IMG/VR virus record: IMGVR_UViG_3300044993_000204
Coordinates: 1-21,404 of that record
Origin: a virus
Reading direction: 5' to 3' (one strand)
Length of the DNA stretch: 21,404 nt
Under the pieces are notes generated by a model. It ran no database searches, was not told the DNA's origin, and saw nothing but the letters and a program-made list of their open reading frames with translations. Positions 7,866-16,400 of the stretch are shown here, piece after piece. Each line of letters begins with the position of its first letter. The first letter of the stretch is position 1. The position numbers were made by a program, and so were the translations under genes.

Positions 7866-8229
7866 AAAAAAAAAAATCTTCATATTCATCATTCTTAAAA
7901 ATAGCTATACCGCTATCTAAAACCACATCAGTTGGATTTAATGAATAATTAGTGGTTTGGTATACTTTATATAAGTAGGAACCACCATATCCTAATTTAA
8001 TTTTAGGTATGCTTGCTGTTAGAGCTATTGGTATTGATGTGTTTGAAACTTCATACACTTTAAAACTATTGAATCGTGTTGTGGTAGATAAATCTTGAGC
8101 TGTGAAATAGAATTTTTCATTTGATTGAACAGAAGTTAGTTCAAATAAAAAAATAGGATTATTGATAGTTAAATTATCATTTAACCTTAAACTAAAAGAA
8201 TTGGTAGCTCCTACTGATATGTTAATCAT
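7864..8229 (-). CDS. Putative head-tail or capsid accessory protein (adaptor-like)
   Basis: From the ATG at 8229 the protein has 121 residues: MINISVGATNSFSL, then mostly beta-strand patterns with FELTSVQSNEKFYFTAQDLS, FNSFKVYEV, GGSYLYKVYQTTNYSL and a final acidic NDEYEDFFF. This all-beta plan with F-x-x-(F/Y)-x-v, G-x-Y-x-Y-x-V-Y and a closing e-x-G is familiar from small virion-cluster proteins of Bacteroidota phages, whose function is undefined. A TTG at 8280 would give a longer reading, but it lies inside the hairpin of a terminator, so the ATG at 8229 is preferred. That ATG sits four bases after the element ATTACAATAT. The gene ends in a T11 run followed at once by TGA; a one-base slip there opens a 33-residue acidic extension. 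Confidence 0.55.
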   Translation of the reverse strand: MINISVGATNSFSLRLNDNLTINNPIFLFELTSVQSNEKFYFTAQDLSTTTRFNSFKVYEVSNTSIPIALTASIPKIKLGYGGSYLYKVYQTTNYSLNPTDVVLDSGIAIFKNDEYEDFFF

Positions 8230-8233
8230 ATTT

Positions 8234-8243
8234 ATATTGTAAT
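8234..8243 (-). promoter_or_regulatory. ATTACAATAT start-proximal element, copy 1
   Basis: On the minus strand the sequence reads ATTACAATAT-AAAT-ATG, the ATG being the start of the 7864-8229 gene. Exactly the same ten bases with the same four-base gap precede the starts at 11243 and 16822. TACAAT resembles a -10 box, and this copy lies only about 23 bp after a terminator, where a new promoter would be useful. A translation-enhancing role is equally possible. Confidence 0.5.
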
Positions 8244-8266
8244 CAAAATTGAAATTGTTTTCGCAT

Positions 8267-8307
8267 AAAAAAAAAACCAATCCGCAATGGGACTGGTCTT
8301 TTTTTTT
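8267..8307 (-). terminator. Intrinsic terminator after the tail-tube gene, leftward
   Basis: In leftward RNA an A-run leads into ACCAGUCC-CAUUGC-GGAUUGGU followed by a U-run: an 8-bp stem, including one G-U pair, and a six-base loop. In the rightward RNA the same position is an A-C mismatch, so the hairpin suits leftward transcription. It lies about 20 bp beyond the stop of the tail-tube gene and separates the capsid/tail-tube transcript from the portal block. Confidence 0.8.
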
Positions 8308-8329
8308 AATTATACTATGGAACTTGAAA

Positions 8330-8851
8330 CTATGGAGCTACAGGTATAACAGACTTACTTGAAACCTCATAAGGAAAATTAGTTTCACGAGCAGTAAATT
8401 CTACGGTATAGATGTTATCATCATTTCTATCTGCTCCGGTTGTTACTTCTATATTAGTTACTCTAACACCAAATTTCCTACCACTTAACCATAATTGACC
8501 ATTTGAATCTTCGTAAATAACAATTAATTTCTTACCCCTTAATAGATTAATAGCTGAATTTTTAATGGTTGATAGTTTTGGAAAAACCAAAGTTCCTATT
8601 TGACTTACCAAATCAGCGCTAAGAGTTGGTGTGTTTTTTATATCAAGTTTTGAAGTGTCTTCGCGAACATTAAATTTATAAAAATATGATGCTGTAGAAC
8701 CCATAGTAATTGAGTTGATTACCGTATTAGATGCGGTAAAACCATATGATGAGACCTTATCAAAGTCAGCTACATAAGCATTTATAATCCCACCTAAATT
8801 AATATCGCAAAAGGTCTCTAATCCTCTATCTATATCATCGCAATAAGCCAT
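8330..8851 (-). CDS. Probable major tail (tail tube) protein
   Basis: The protein has 173 residues and is beta-rich. It starts MAYCDDIDRGLETFCDINLGGI, a Cys-containing start with a G-G turn followed by YVADFD, then strands and a helix, then LIVIYEDSNGQLWLSGRKFG and a closing strand series. This plan (early C...GG, then V-x-v-x-D-x-d, D-x-N-G-x-x-x-x-G-x-x-x-G near residue 115-130, and a 'tG-x-x-x-D-x-N-x-Y-x-v-x-f' strand) matches tail-tube-type proteins of Bacteroidota siphoviruses. It follows the capsid gene by about 30 bp and is followed by a strong terminator, fitting an abundant virion protein. The role is inferred from resemblance and position. Confidence 0.6.
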   Translation of the reverse strand: MAYCDDIDRGLETFCDINLGGIINAYVADFDKVSSYGFTASNTVINSITMGSTASYFYKFNVREDTSKLDIKNTPTLSADLVSQIGTLVFPKLSTIKNSAINLLRGKKLIVIYEDSNGQLWLSGRKFGVRVTNIEVTTGADRNDDNIYTVEFTARETNFPYEVSSKSVIPVAP

Positions 8852-8880
8852 TTTATTTTTTTAATTTTTTTTTTTGGTGA

Positions 8881-9780
8881 TTAGTTGTATAGAACTACCT
8901 CAGCACCAATACCATAAGAAGGAGTATATTTAAATTGCATGGCTAACCTTGATTTTGGTTCAGCAGTTGTATTTGTCATATCCACTACGATTAATCTTTG
9001 TTCATCTGAACCTAAGTCATTTATATTCCAAAGGTTAGAAATATTAGTAGCAAACATTTGTTTAGCATTCAAACCTGGGGTTTCTTTAAGCTTATATCCA
9101 TTATAGGCTAATTCAGGTTTTTCACCAGCTTTAAAATAAGGAATGGTTAAAGCTCCGATAGCTTGACGGAAAGAAAAAGCAATTTGACGAGATACATAGA
9201 TCACGTAGTCATCTCTTTCTCTTACTTTAGCAGGAGTAGCTACAAGAACTTTTTCTATTTCACCCAATACATTTGAAGCAGTAATAGTTGAAGCTGTAGC
9301 AGTTACTTTAATAGTAGTAGGATCCGATAAAGCTTGATTTACCAAACCACCAGAACAAGAGCTTGTAGCTCCATTCCAAGTTTGAACTTCTAAATCATAG
9401 TTAACTTGATCTTTAACATATGAAATTAAAAAGTCGGTCATTTCATTTGGTCCCCACTCACCATTTAATTGACCAGCATTCATTCTTTCAGATAGGAATG
9501 TTGGTTCAATATCTTTTTTACAAATCTCAAGATTCACATAAATAGGACATACCTTTACTGATTTTCTTGATAATGTTACAGAACCAGTAGCTCCAAAATC
9601 ACAAAATTCACCAGTTTTAGTAATTCCTGATAGAGAAATTTGTGGAACCAATACTTCATTTTTTATTGAAGAAAGATTTTTCCATTCGCTTCTTGAAGAA
9701 AACTCAGCATCAATAATAGATGCGTAAAATTCAAAAGCTTGTTTACCTGAATATGTGGTATTGTTTACGAATGAACTCAT
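8881..9780 (-). CDS. Major capsid protein (HK97-like fold)
   Basis: The protein has 299 residues. The pattern VCPIYVNLEICKKDIEPTFLSERM (about 78-100), a helix with SYVKDQVNYDLEVQTWNG (around 120-137), the dimer/E-loop style alternation of strands and helices, and the final SRLAMQFKYTPSYGIGAEVVLYN are typical of major capsid proteins of Bacteroidota tailed phages with an HK97 fold. The gene follows the protease-scaffold gene by about 40 bp and precedes the tail-tube gene, the normal local order. Its leader is pure A/T (about 40 bp) with no Shine-Dalgarno sequence, as expected for Bacteroidota translation. The fold is inferred from pattern and neighbours. Confidence 0.75.
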   Translation of the reverse strand: MSSFVNNTTYSGKQAFEFYASIIDAEFSSRSEWKNLSSIKNEVLVPQISLSGITKTGEFCDFGATGSVTLSRKSVKVCPIYVNLEICKKDIEPTFLSERMNAGQLNGEWGPNEMTDFLISYVKDQVNYDLEVQTWNGATSSCSGGLVNQALSDPTTIKVTATASTITASNVLGEIEKVLVATPAKVRERDDYVIYVSRQIAFSFRQAIGALTIPYFKAGEKPELAYNGYKLKETPGLNAKQMFATNISNLWNINDLGSDEQRLIVVDMTNTTAEPKSRLAMQFKYTPSYGIGAEVVLYN

Positions 9781-9821
9781 TTTTTATATTTTATTTTTTT
9801 TTATCCTTTTTGGATTGATTA

Positions 9822-11243
9822 TTAGAACTTTTTATTCATTTTTGTAATTAAATTGTAATCAAGAGTTCTCTTTTTATTTTCAATATCACTCTGATTAATT
9901 TTATTTTTTGAATCTACAGTGTCAACTAATTTCATTTCAGCTTCCACTGTTAGTTTTTCTAATTTTACTTCGAGGTTTTCTATTGATTGTTTAACTTGGC
10001 TCATTTGTGAACCAATAAGAGAATCAATTTTTAAATTAAGGTTTTCAATCATGACCTTTAAAGCTTCAAATTGTTCAGCTAACATAGGATCTAACTCCAT
10101 TTTAGTTTCTTTTTGCTCATTTTCTTTTTGGTTTTCGGACTGGAGATTTTCGCTTTCATTTGATTTGATGTCAGCGATTTTACCACTTTCATCAACCAAG
10201 ATAGTAGAACCATCTTCTAAAACATATTCTCCAGCTTCTGGTTTAACTTTTTCTTCACCATTCATAAAATAAACATCGACACCCACTTGAATAGATTCAG
10301 CATCTGTATAAAGTGTCGAACCATCTTTTAAAATAGCACTTACCATATTTACATTTTTATTTTTTGTATCTTTTTGTAGATTTAATTCATTATGATCTAA
10401 AACAACTTCTTCTTGGAATGTAGCTCCTTTGGTATAAGATTTACCAGTGTTAATTAAGTATTCCCAAACCGCAGCTCCTACGCTTGGACTTTTCCCTACA
10501 TACCACTCACCCCATTTATTCTTACCTTCGGTTTTACACTCAGCAAGCCCATCAATTACTGATATAAACTCTGAAAAATTAACATCAAAATAAGTATATT
10601 TTGATCCATCATTAAATTGAACAACCAATTGATTATTTTCATCATTAAATAAGACTCTATCTACATTAGAAGATTTAATGTCTCTTTTACTCCATTTCTT
10701 TTGTTTAATCAATTTAGAGCTTCTTTTAAACTTAAATAATCCTTCAATGCTAAATCCCTTATATTTACCACTTTTTACACCATCCCAAATTTCATCATCA
10801 TCTACTTTCATAGATATCATCCAAGTTCCCTGTGGTAAATCAAATCCTAAATCTTTACTTTTGTCATTTTGACCAACAATCCAAGATTCATAGATATAAA
10901 CATTATTAACATCAGTTTTATGATCTTTATTTACTGAAAATTGGTCTTTAGCTTTAAAAAACTTTTGTGTAATTTTTTCAATTTGTTCTTCATTATATTT
11001 AATATAATATGGTTCACCATCATCGTCCTTTCTAAGAATCTCTAAATTTGGAATCAAAACGGGACCAGTAATGATTCTCCTATCTTCACTCAAAAAAACT
11101 TGTTTGTAAGAATCATGTTGTTCTTCTTCACTAAGATAAATAAAATCGGTTAAAATAGCTGGTTTTTTAACCAATGAGATTTTATCAACACCTAATTCAG
11201 ATTCTTCATCTATATAAACATCAAAAGTTGTTACTTCTTTCAT
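9822..11243 (-). CDS. XkdF-like prohead protease fused to KTSC domain and scaffold
   Basis: From the ATG at 11243 the protein has 473 residues; an ATG two codons upstream (11249) is the alternative. Three parts are seen. Residues 1-170 are an XkdF-type (Peptidase U35-like) prohead protease, with GPVLIPN, the candidate catalytic His in NKDHK (about 108) and the candidate Ser in KGFSIEG (about 165). Residues 190-270 fit a KTSC domain, beginning SSNVDRVLF and continuing LVVQFNDGSKYTYFDV. Residues 300-473 resemble a scaffold: MVSAILKDGSTLYTDAESIQ, an acidic linker, then long coiled-coil helices. The protease matures the prohead and the scaffold guides shell assembly before being cleaved. The start at 11243 is preferred because ATTACAATAT then lies exactly four bases upstream, as at two other genes. 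An internal ATG at 10346 could give the scaffold alone. Confidence 0.75.
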   Translation of the reverse strand: MKEVTTFDVYIDEESELGVDKISLVKKPAILTDFIYLSEEEQHDSYKQVFLSEDRRIITGPVLIPNLEILRKDDDGEPYYIKYNEEQIEKITQKFFKAKDQFSVNKDHKTDVNNVYIYESWIVGQNDKSKDLGFDLPQGTWMISMKVDDDEIWDGVKSGKYKGFSIEGLFKFKRSSKLIKQKKWSKRDIKSSNVDRVLFNDENNQLVVQFNDGSKYTYFDVNFSEFISVIDGLAECKTEGKNKWGEWYVGKSPSVGAAVWEYLINTGKSYTKGATFQEEVVLDHNELNLQKDTKNKNVNMVSAILKDGSTLYTDAESIQVGVDVYFMNGEEKVKPEAGEYVLEDGSTILVDESGKIADIKSNESENLQSENQKENEQKETKMELDPMLAEQFEALKVMIENLNLKIDSLIGSQMSQVKQSIENLEVKLEKLTVEAEMKLVDTVDSKNKINQSDIENKKRTLDYNLITKMNKKF

Positions 11244-11247
11244 ATTC

Positions 11248-11257
11248 ATATTGTAAT
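11248..11257 (-). promoter_or_regulatory. ATTACAATAT start-proximal element, copy 2
   Basis: The minus strand reads ATTACAATAT-GAAT-ATG ahead of the protease-scaffold gene. The spacing to the ATG at 11243 is four bases, identical to the other two copies. The upstream ATG at 11249 overlaps the element, which is why 11243 is favoured as the true start. A promoter for a nearly leaderless mRNA or a translation-start element are the two readings. Confidence 0.45.
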
Positions 11258-11275
11258 TTTAGTCCATCTTTTTAT

Positions 11276-13435
11276 TTAAAACTGGGCGTTGGAGTTAGAC
11301 TCTATCACCCTTACTCTTTCTTGGGTTTTTGTTATATCAGATTCAAGAACATATACTCTTTGATTAGATGGATTTCTATTTGAAATTCCTTCTGGAACAA
11401 TCACTCTTGAAGCTTCTGGTGGATTTATGAAAGGATTGAATGATCCAGATCTTTCACCGGATGAAACCGATGAATCGTTTGACCCACCAAATCCACCTTG
11501 AAGCGTTGTTGATTTAATTTTTGCTACTCTTGCGAGACCAGCAGCTATTGATAAACCAGCAGCTATTTTTGCTCTAATAAGCGATGTTGGATCACCAGGT
11601 AAAATTTGTGATGTGTAAGCTTTTTGAGCCGCAAAATAAGTAGAAATTAATGTTTCAGCTATTTGTATCTTTTTATTGTTTTCAAATGCCTTTTTAGCAT
11701 TATTTTCACTCTGATTAGCAAAAGTAGCATTGATATCATTTAATATACCAAATGTTGAATCGGCTGAGTTTATCTTAAACTCATTTAATTTTGTTTCTCT
11801 TTCTTTATCCTTATCTTCTAACTCCTTTTTTTTGTTATTATATTTTTCATTTAAGGATAATTTAGCTTGTAAGTATTCTTCTTCTGTAATTAATTTAAGA
11901 TCATATTGTTCTTTAAAAATTTGAATCTCCTTATCATTTAATTCTTTAAGTTTGTCTAAACTTAGAGTCTGATTTTCGATCTGTTTAAGTTTTTCAGCTC
12001 TAATTAAACTAAGTTGTTCGTCAAATTTCTTTTTAAGATCTTCTTTTTCTTTCTGTTGCTCCTGTTTTCTCTTATCTTCAGCTTCTTTAGCCTGTCTATC
12101 TATGATTTTTTGCCTTTCAACTAAATGAGCAGCTTGTAATTTTTCAATTAATTGAAAATTTCCTTTAGCAGATTCAATCTCCTTTTTAGCCTTTTCATCA
12201 AAAGCTGCCAATTCTTGTTGATTTTTATCATTTATAGCTCTAATTTCTGCTTCACGAATAGATTCAGCAGTTTTTTTAGCCTCTTCCGCTTCTTTTTTTA
12301 TCCTCTCTTGGCGTTCTTTGAAGGATTTATTATCAATTTCTTTGGCCGCCAATTCAAATCCAGCTAATTCATTCTTTAATTTGTTCAATGTTTCTTGTTG
12401 AGCAGCTACTTCTTCATCACCTTTTTTCTTTGTCTCTTCTGGATCAAAAATAAGATTAGCTACTCTATCTTTAAATCCCTCTCTTAACCCAAAATTCTTA
12501 CCAAAAGCTTTACCAACTTGATCTACTGTTTCTAAAATTAGAGTCAATGGTATGGATACAAAATCTAAAATACCTTTTAAGATCTCTTTATTTCTTTCAG
12601 CAGCTTTTATTTGGGCATCTCTTTGGTTTTTAGTTGTTTGTAAAACTATTTCTTGTTCTTTTATAGCCCCTTTGACCGCATTTATCTTCAGTTCTAAAAT
12701 TTCCCTTTGTGTTTTGCCTTGTCTCTTTAATATATTTTCGCTATCACTTATATTTTTTAATTCCTTTTCACTCGCATCTACTTTGGCTTTAGCACTTTCT
12801 AATAAATTTTTATCGGTTTTTGAAACACCATTTAATACCGATTTAAGTTTCTCAAAATTAGCTATCAATAGTCCCAAAGCTACAACCGCAGCTCCTATAC
12901 CGGTGGCTATTAAAGCTGTTCTAAAAACTCCCAAACTTACTGCTGTCTCTTTTATACTAAAATTAAGAACTTTATTAGCAGCGGAATATAAAGCTGCCCC
13001 AGTAGCACTGTTCTTATTAAGGGTATTTGAAACTTGTTGAATACCATTTAATATAGCTAAGGAAGAAGTTACGGTAGCTATTGTTTTTTGTAGATCCTTA
13101 TTTTCACCTGATAATAGACCAACCGCCCCAGCTGTTGAAGCAAAAGCCCCTGCGATGCCTTGAACTGCCCCTATAGCTACGTCTAATTTTCTTGTATCGG
13201 ACGCAAAATTATTAATCTCCTTTCTTGTATCGCCAATAATATCTTTAAGTTGACCAGCAGCTTTAGCAAATTTTTCACTCAAAGCCGCATTACCATTCAA
13301 GGAAGCTTCAATAGCTGCTTTTTCTAACTCTTTTAATTTAATTTTAGCAGAACTGGTTGAAGTTAAAAAATCTTCTATACTCTTTTGCGCATCACCTACA
13401 TTTAAATTTAAATCAAATACTAACTTTTTAGACAT
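11276..13435 (-). CDS. Tail tape measure protein
   Basis: The protein has 719 residues. The N-terminus (MSKKLVFDLNLNVGDAQKSI) leads into helices, then small-residue-rich stretches (about 85-200, including GAFASTAGAVGLL and a hydrophobic segment ALIATGIGAAVVALGLLIANF that can cross a membrane). A long charged coiled coil (about 365-560, rich in Lys/Glu/Gln) follows, then an Ala/Gly-rich helix (AAQKAYTSQILPGDPTSLIR, AKIAAGLSIAAGLARVAKI) and a Gly/Ser tail. This is the usual make-up of tape measure proteins, which set tail length and help DNA pass the host membrane. With the known rule of about 0.15 nm per residue the tail would be at most about 108 nm. The gene is followed by the protease-scaffold gene, which is not the usual neighbour. 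Confidence 0.8.
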   Translation of the reverse strand: MSKKLVFDLNLNVGDAQKSIEDFLTSTSSAKIKLKELEKAAIEASLNGNAALSEKFAKAAGQLKDIIGDTRKEINNFASDTRKLDVAIGAVQGIAGAFASTAGAVGLLSGENKDLQKTIATVTSSLAILNGIQQVSNTLNKNSATGAALYSAANKVLNFSIKETAVSLGVFRTALIATGIGAAVVALGLLIANFEKLKSVLNGVSKTDKNLLESAKAKVDASEKELKNISDSENILKRQGKTQREILELKINAVKGAIKEQEIVLQTTKNQRDAQIKAAERNKEILKGILDFVSIPLTLILETVDQVGKAFGKNFGLREGFKDRVANLIFDPEETKKKGDEEVAAQQETLNKLKNELAGFELAAKEIDNKSFKERQERIKKEAEEAKKTAESIREAEIRAINDKNQQELAAFDEKAKKEIESAKGNFQLIEKLQAAHLVERQKIIDRQAKEAEDKRKQEQQKEKEDLKKKFDEQLSLIRAEKLKQIENQTLSLDKLKELNDKEIQIFKEQYDLKLITEEEYLQAKLSLNEKYNNKKKELEDKDKERETKLNEFKINSADSTFGILNDINATFANQSENNAKKAFENNKKIQIAETLISTYFAAQKAYTSQILPGDPTSLIRAKIAAGLSIAAGLARVAKIKSTTLQGGFGGSNDSSVSSGERSGSFNPFINPPEASRVIVPEGISNRNPSNQRVYVLESDITKTQERVRVIESNSNAQF

Positions 13436-13444
13436 ATAAACTCT

Positions 13445-16400
13445 TTAATTTTTTAATTTAACAACAGTCATATTAGAACCTGAATAGAGAGTTTTACTAA
13501 ATCCAGTGCTTTGTAATTCTAAAGAAACACTTGATGTGAAAAAAGCATACCAAGTTCCACTAATCTGTGTTTTTTTACCAGATATCACCCATATAGAACC
13601 AGAATTATAATCATTCCCATCAATAACCAATTTGTAATTTATATAATGATTCATTCCACCGTCATTACCCCCACTAATATTCGCTTGATAAGCTATGATT
13701 CCCCAACCAGAAGCTGTTGGAGAGACTGTCATTACAGTATCCCAATCATTAGAAGCTCCAAAATCAGCATCACCAACTTGGGTATAATCCCAATTATTAA
13801 TCAAATCAGATCCGGATGTTCCTGAACTACCACTTGATCCGGATGTTCCCGAACTACCCGAACTACCACTTGATCCGGATGTTCCCGAACTACCCGAACT
13901 ACCACTTGATCCGCTGATCCCACCAATCCAATTTGAACCATCCCAAACCATTATACCTTGTGTCGCACCAGCATAAGCTATCATACCTTCTTCCGGATTA
14001 CTAATTGAGTATGGGTTTTTCTTGGTTAAAACTGGATTGTAATTATTAAATAAAAAAACATTGGGATTAGAAAATGTCTTACCGATGCCACCAAAAGAAA
14101 CAACATTATTAGTAGTTATATTTAGATTTCGACCACCAAAAAGGTAAAAATCTTTTAAACCATCAGATACAACTATATTATCACCTATTATAAAAAAATT
14201 CTTATTATTGCCAATTACTAAGTCACTACCAGCATAAACTCCGTTTAATGAATCATCTCTAAGTATAATACCATTATTACCACCTATTATGCCACCACCA
14301 TCACTAAAAAAATCACCACCAAAATTGGGATTAGGTAAATCTCCCACACCGCTCACACCACCGCTAAATATAAACCGACTTCTTTTTGGTTTAGAATCTC
14401 TATAGTCAATATAATTTAAAAACTTCATTGTGGTCAAACTATTAACACTTGGATCAAATCCTTCAATACTCAATAATGTATAGTATGCCCCATTACCATC
14501 AATCTCGAAATAATATAAATCGTTAAAATCTATTCTTGAATATAAATTAGAATTCAATCTGACTTTTAAAGTTAAGATATGTGAATTTTTATCAATATAA
14601 GTTTCAATCTCGTTTTCCCAATAATTATAATATAAACTCAGTTCTTTTAGAGTAGAATCATTTGAAGCAAATAATATAGAATCGCTTGATGGATTATTAA
14701 AATCAATAAAATTACTAAATCCTGGATACCAAGACTGGGTTACTGTTACTGATTGAGTTGCGGTAGTCCAGTAAGTATATTTGAAGGTATTATTAGTTTC
14801 TATCTTACCATTATAAAATAAAAATCTGGATTTACTATTCTTACTACCATTTTCTATGCTTGGTAAGAATATATTATTAGATGAATGAGCTGGTCTTATA
14901 ATTGTAGGGACTGCCTTTAACTCAATTATTTTCTCATTCTTAAAACAATCATTTTCAGATTCAATTAAAGCATCCCCAAAAATTCTACCTCTGGTTAAGC
15001 TGGTAAATTGTTTATTAGCGTCATCATCACCTGATGAATAGGTAAATTTATATTTCTTAGCAGCTATATCAATTAAATAATTTATATTTACATCATCTCT
15101 ATCATAGTCTAAAAAATCAACCACCTTACCCTTTTTATAAAAATCATCTCTTGGTTCAATTAAAAACTTCCTCGAGTTGTATTTATCTGGTTTGATATAG
15201 AGGTTAAACATCTTAACGATATCACCAATAAAATCAGCTTGTTTAATCTTATTAAAAAGAGGAGCAGGATTTACCAAATCTTTATCACCAACCAGGGAAA
15301 TAAAATTAACTTCATCATCTGGAAATAAATCAGCTTTATTTGGAACGACATTTTGAACTTTTTTACCTGTAACAGTAAGCGCACTAAAATAGCTATCTGG
15401 ACTCAACTTGGCATAAAATTTCAAAACATCACCACTTTTTAAATTTATTCCTAAGGGAGCTTCTTTGATTTGTAATCTACTTTGACTATTTATAATATAT
15501 CCTATTACACCGGAGTTATTACTAAAAATTGGCTTCAAAGATCCAGATTGTTTAAACCAATTCTCATTTCTCCAAATCTCCACACCTCTTCTATAAACTA
15601 CTGGAACTATAGTTAAATTATCTAATTTTTTTTCAGCATTATTTGGACTAATAAGTTGGGATACCTGTGAATTAAAATTTAACATCATATTAACTGAAAA
15701 TGCCCCATCATATGGAATCACGAACTCCCATGTAACAGGGTTATAAGATGAAAAGGGATCATGAACTAAGGTAGTAAAGGGTAAATTATTATAAATCGTA
15801 TTTGATGGTGTTGATCTATTTATATTATATGAATAACTTGGTGGGTTTCCTATACTCCATTTAACAACATCAGAACCAGGGGCATCTAATAAATTTGGTA
15901 ATATAGTAAGGTTTTTGAAAATCTTACTATTTAAAAAGTCTGATTCATATTCCCATCCCCATTTTTTAAAAATAGCATCTAAAATAGCTTTAGCTCTAAT
16001 ATAAACTTTCCATCTTTTAGGTTCAACTCCTTGGGTATGTATACCTTGACCGGTCATATACTCTAAAGTATAGATATCTGTTTCAGTAGAAATCAAACCA
16101 TATACCCAGTCCCTATTCCCATTCCAGGAATCCATCATTTCACTTTGATATTTATTATGTATCAAAAAATTCAAATCTAAATCATCATTCCAATTTCTAT
16201 TACCAAAAATAAACTTATCCCCAATATCATCGAATAAATTTTTATTATCACCAAAGAAAACACACTTGTATATTTTATTTGGCAAATCTATATCTTGTAT
16301 TTGTAGATATCCACTCAATAATAAAATACCACCATCAGTAATTAGGGCACCACATTTTTTCTTTGGGTTGAATCCGGTATCTATATTAACATTATAGATT

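Noticed and set aside
8230-8280. Longer start (TTG at 8280) for the adaptor-like gene
   Set aside because: The added codons come from the terminator hairpin and U-run; the ATG at 8229 has the conserved upstream element.
9919-10272. 117-residue plus-strand open frame inside the protease-scaffold gene
   Set aside because: It is the reverse of the scaffold coiled coil, with Ser/Phe-rich mirror composition and no motif.
12552-13040. 162-residue plus-strand open frame inside the tape measure gene
   Set aside because: It is antisense to a well-supported gene, hydrophobic and Ser/Leu/Phe-rich as mirror frames of Lys/Glu-rich coiled coils usually are, and has no operon context.
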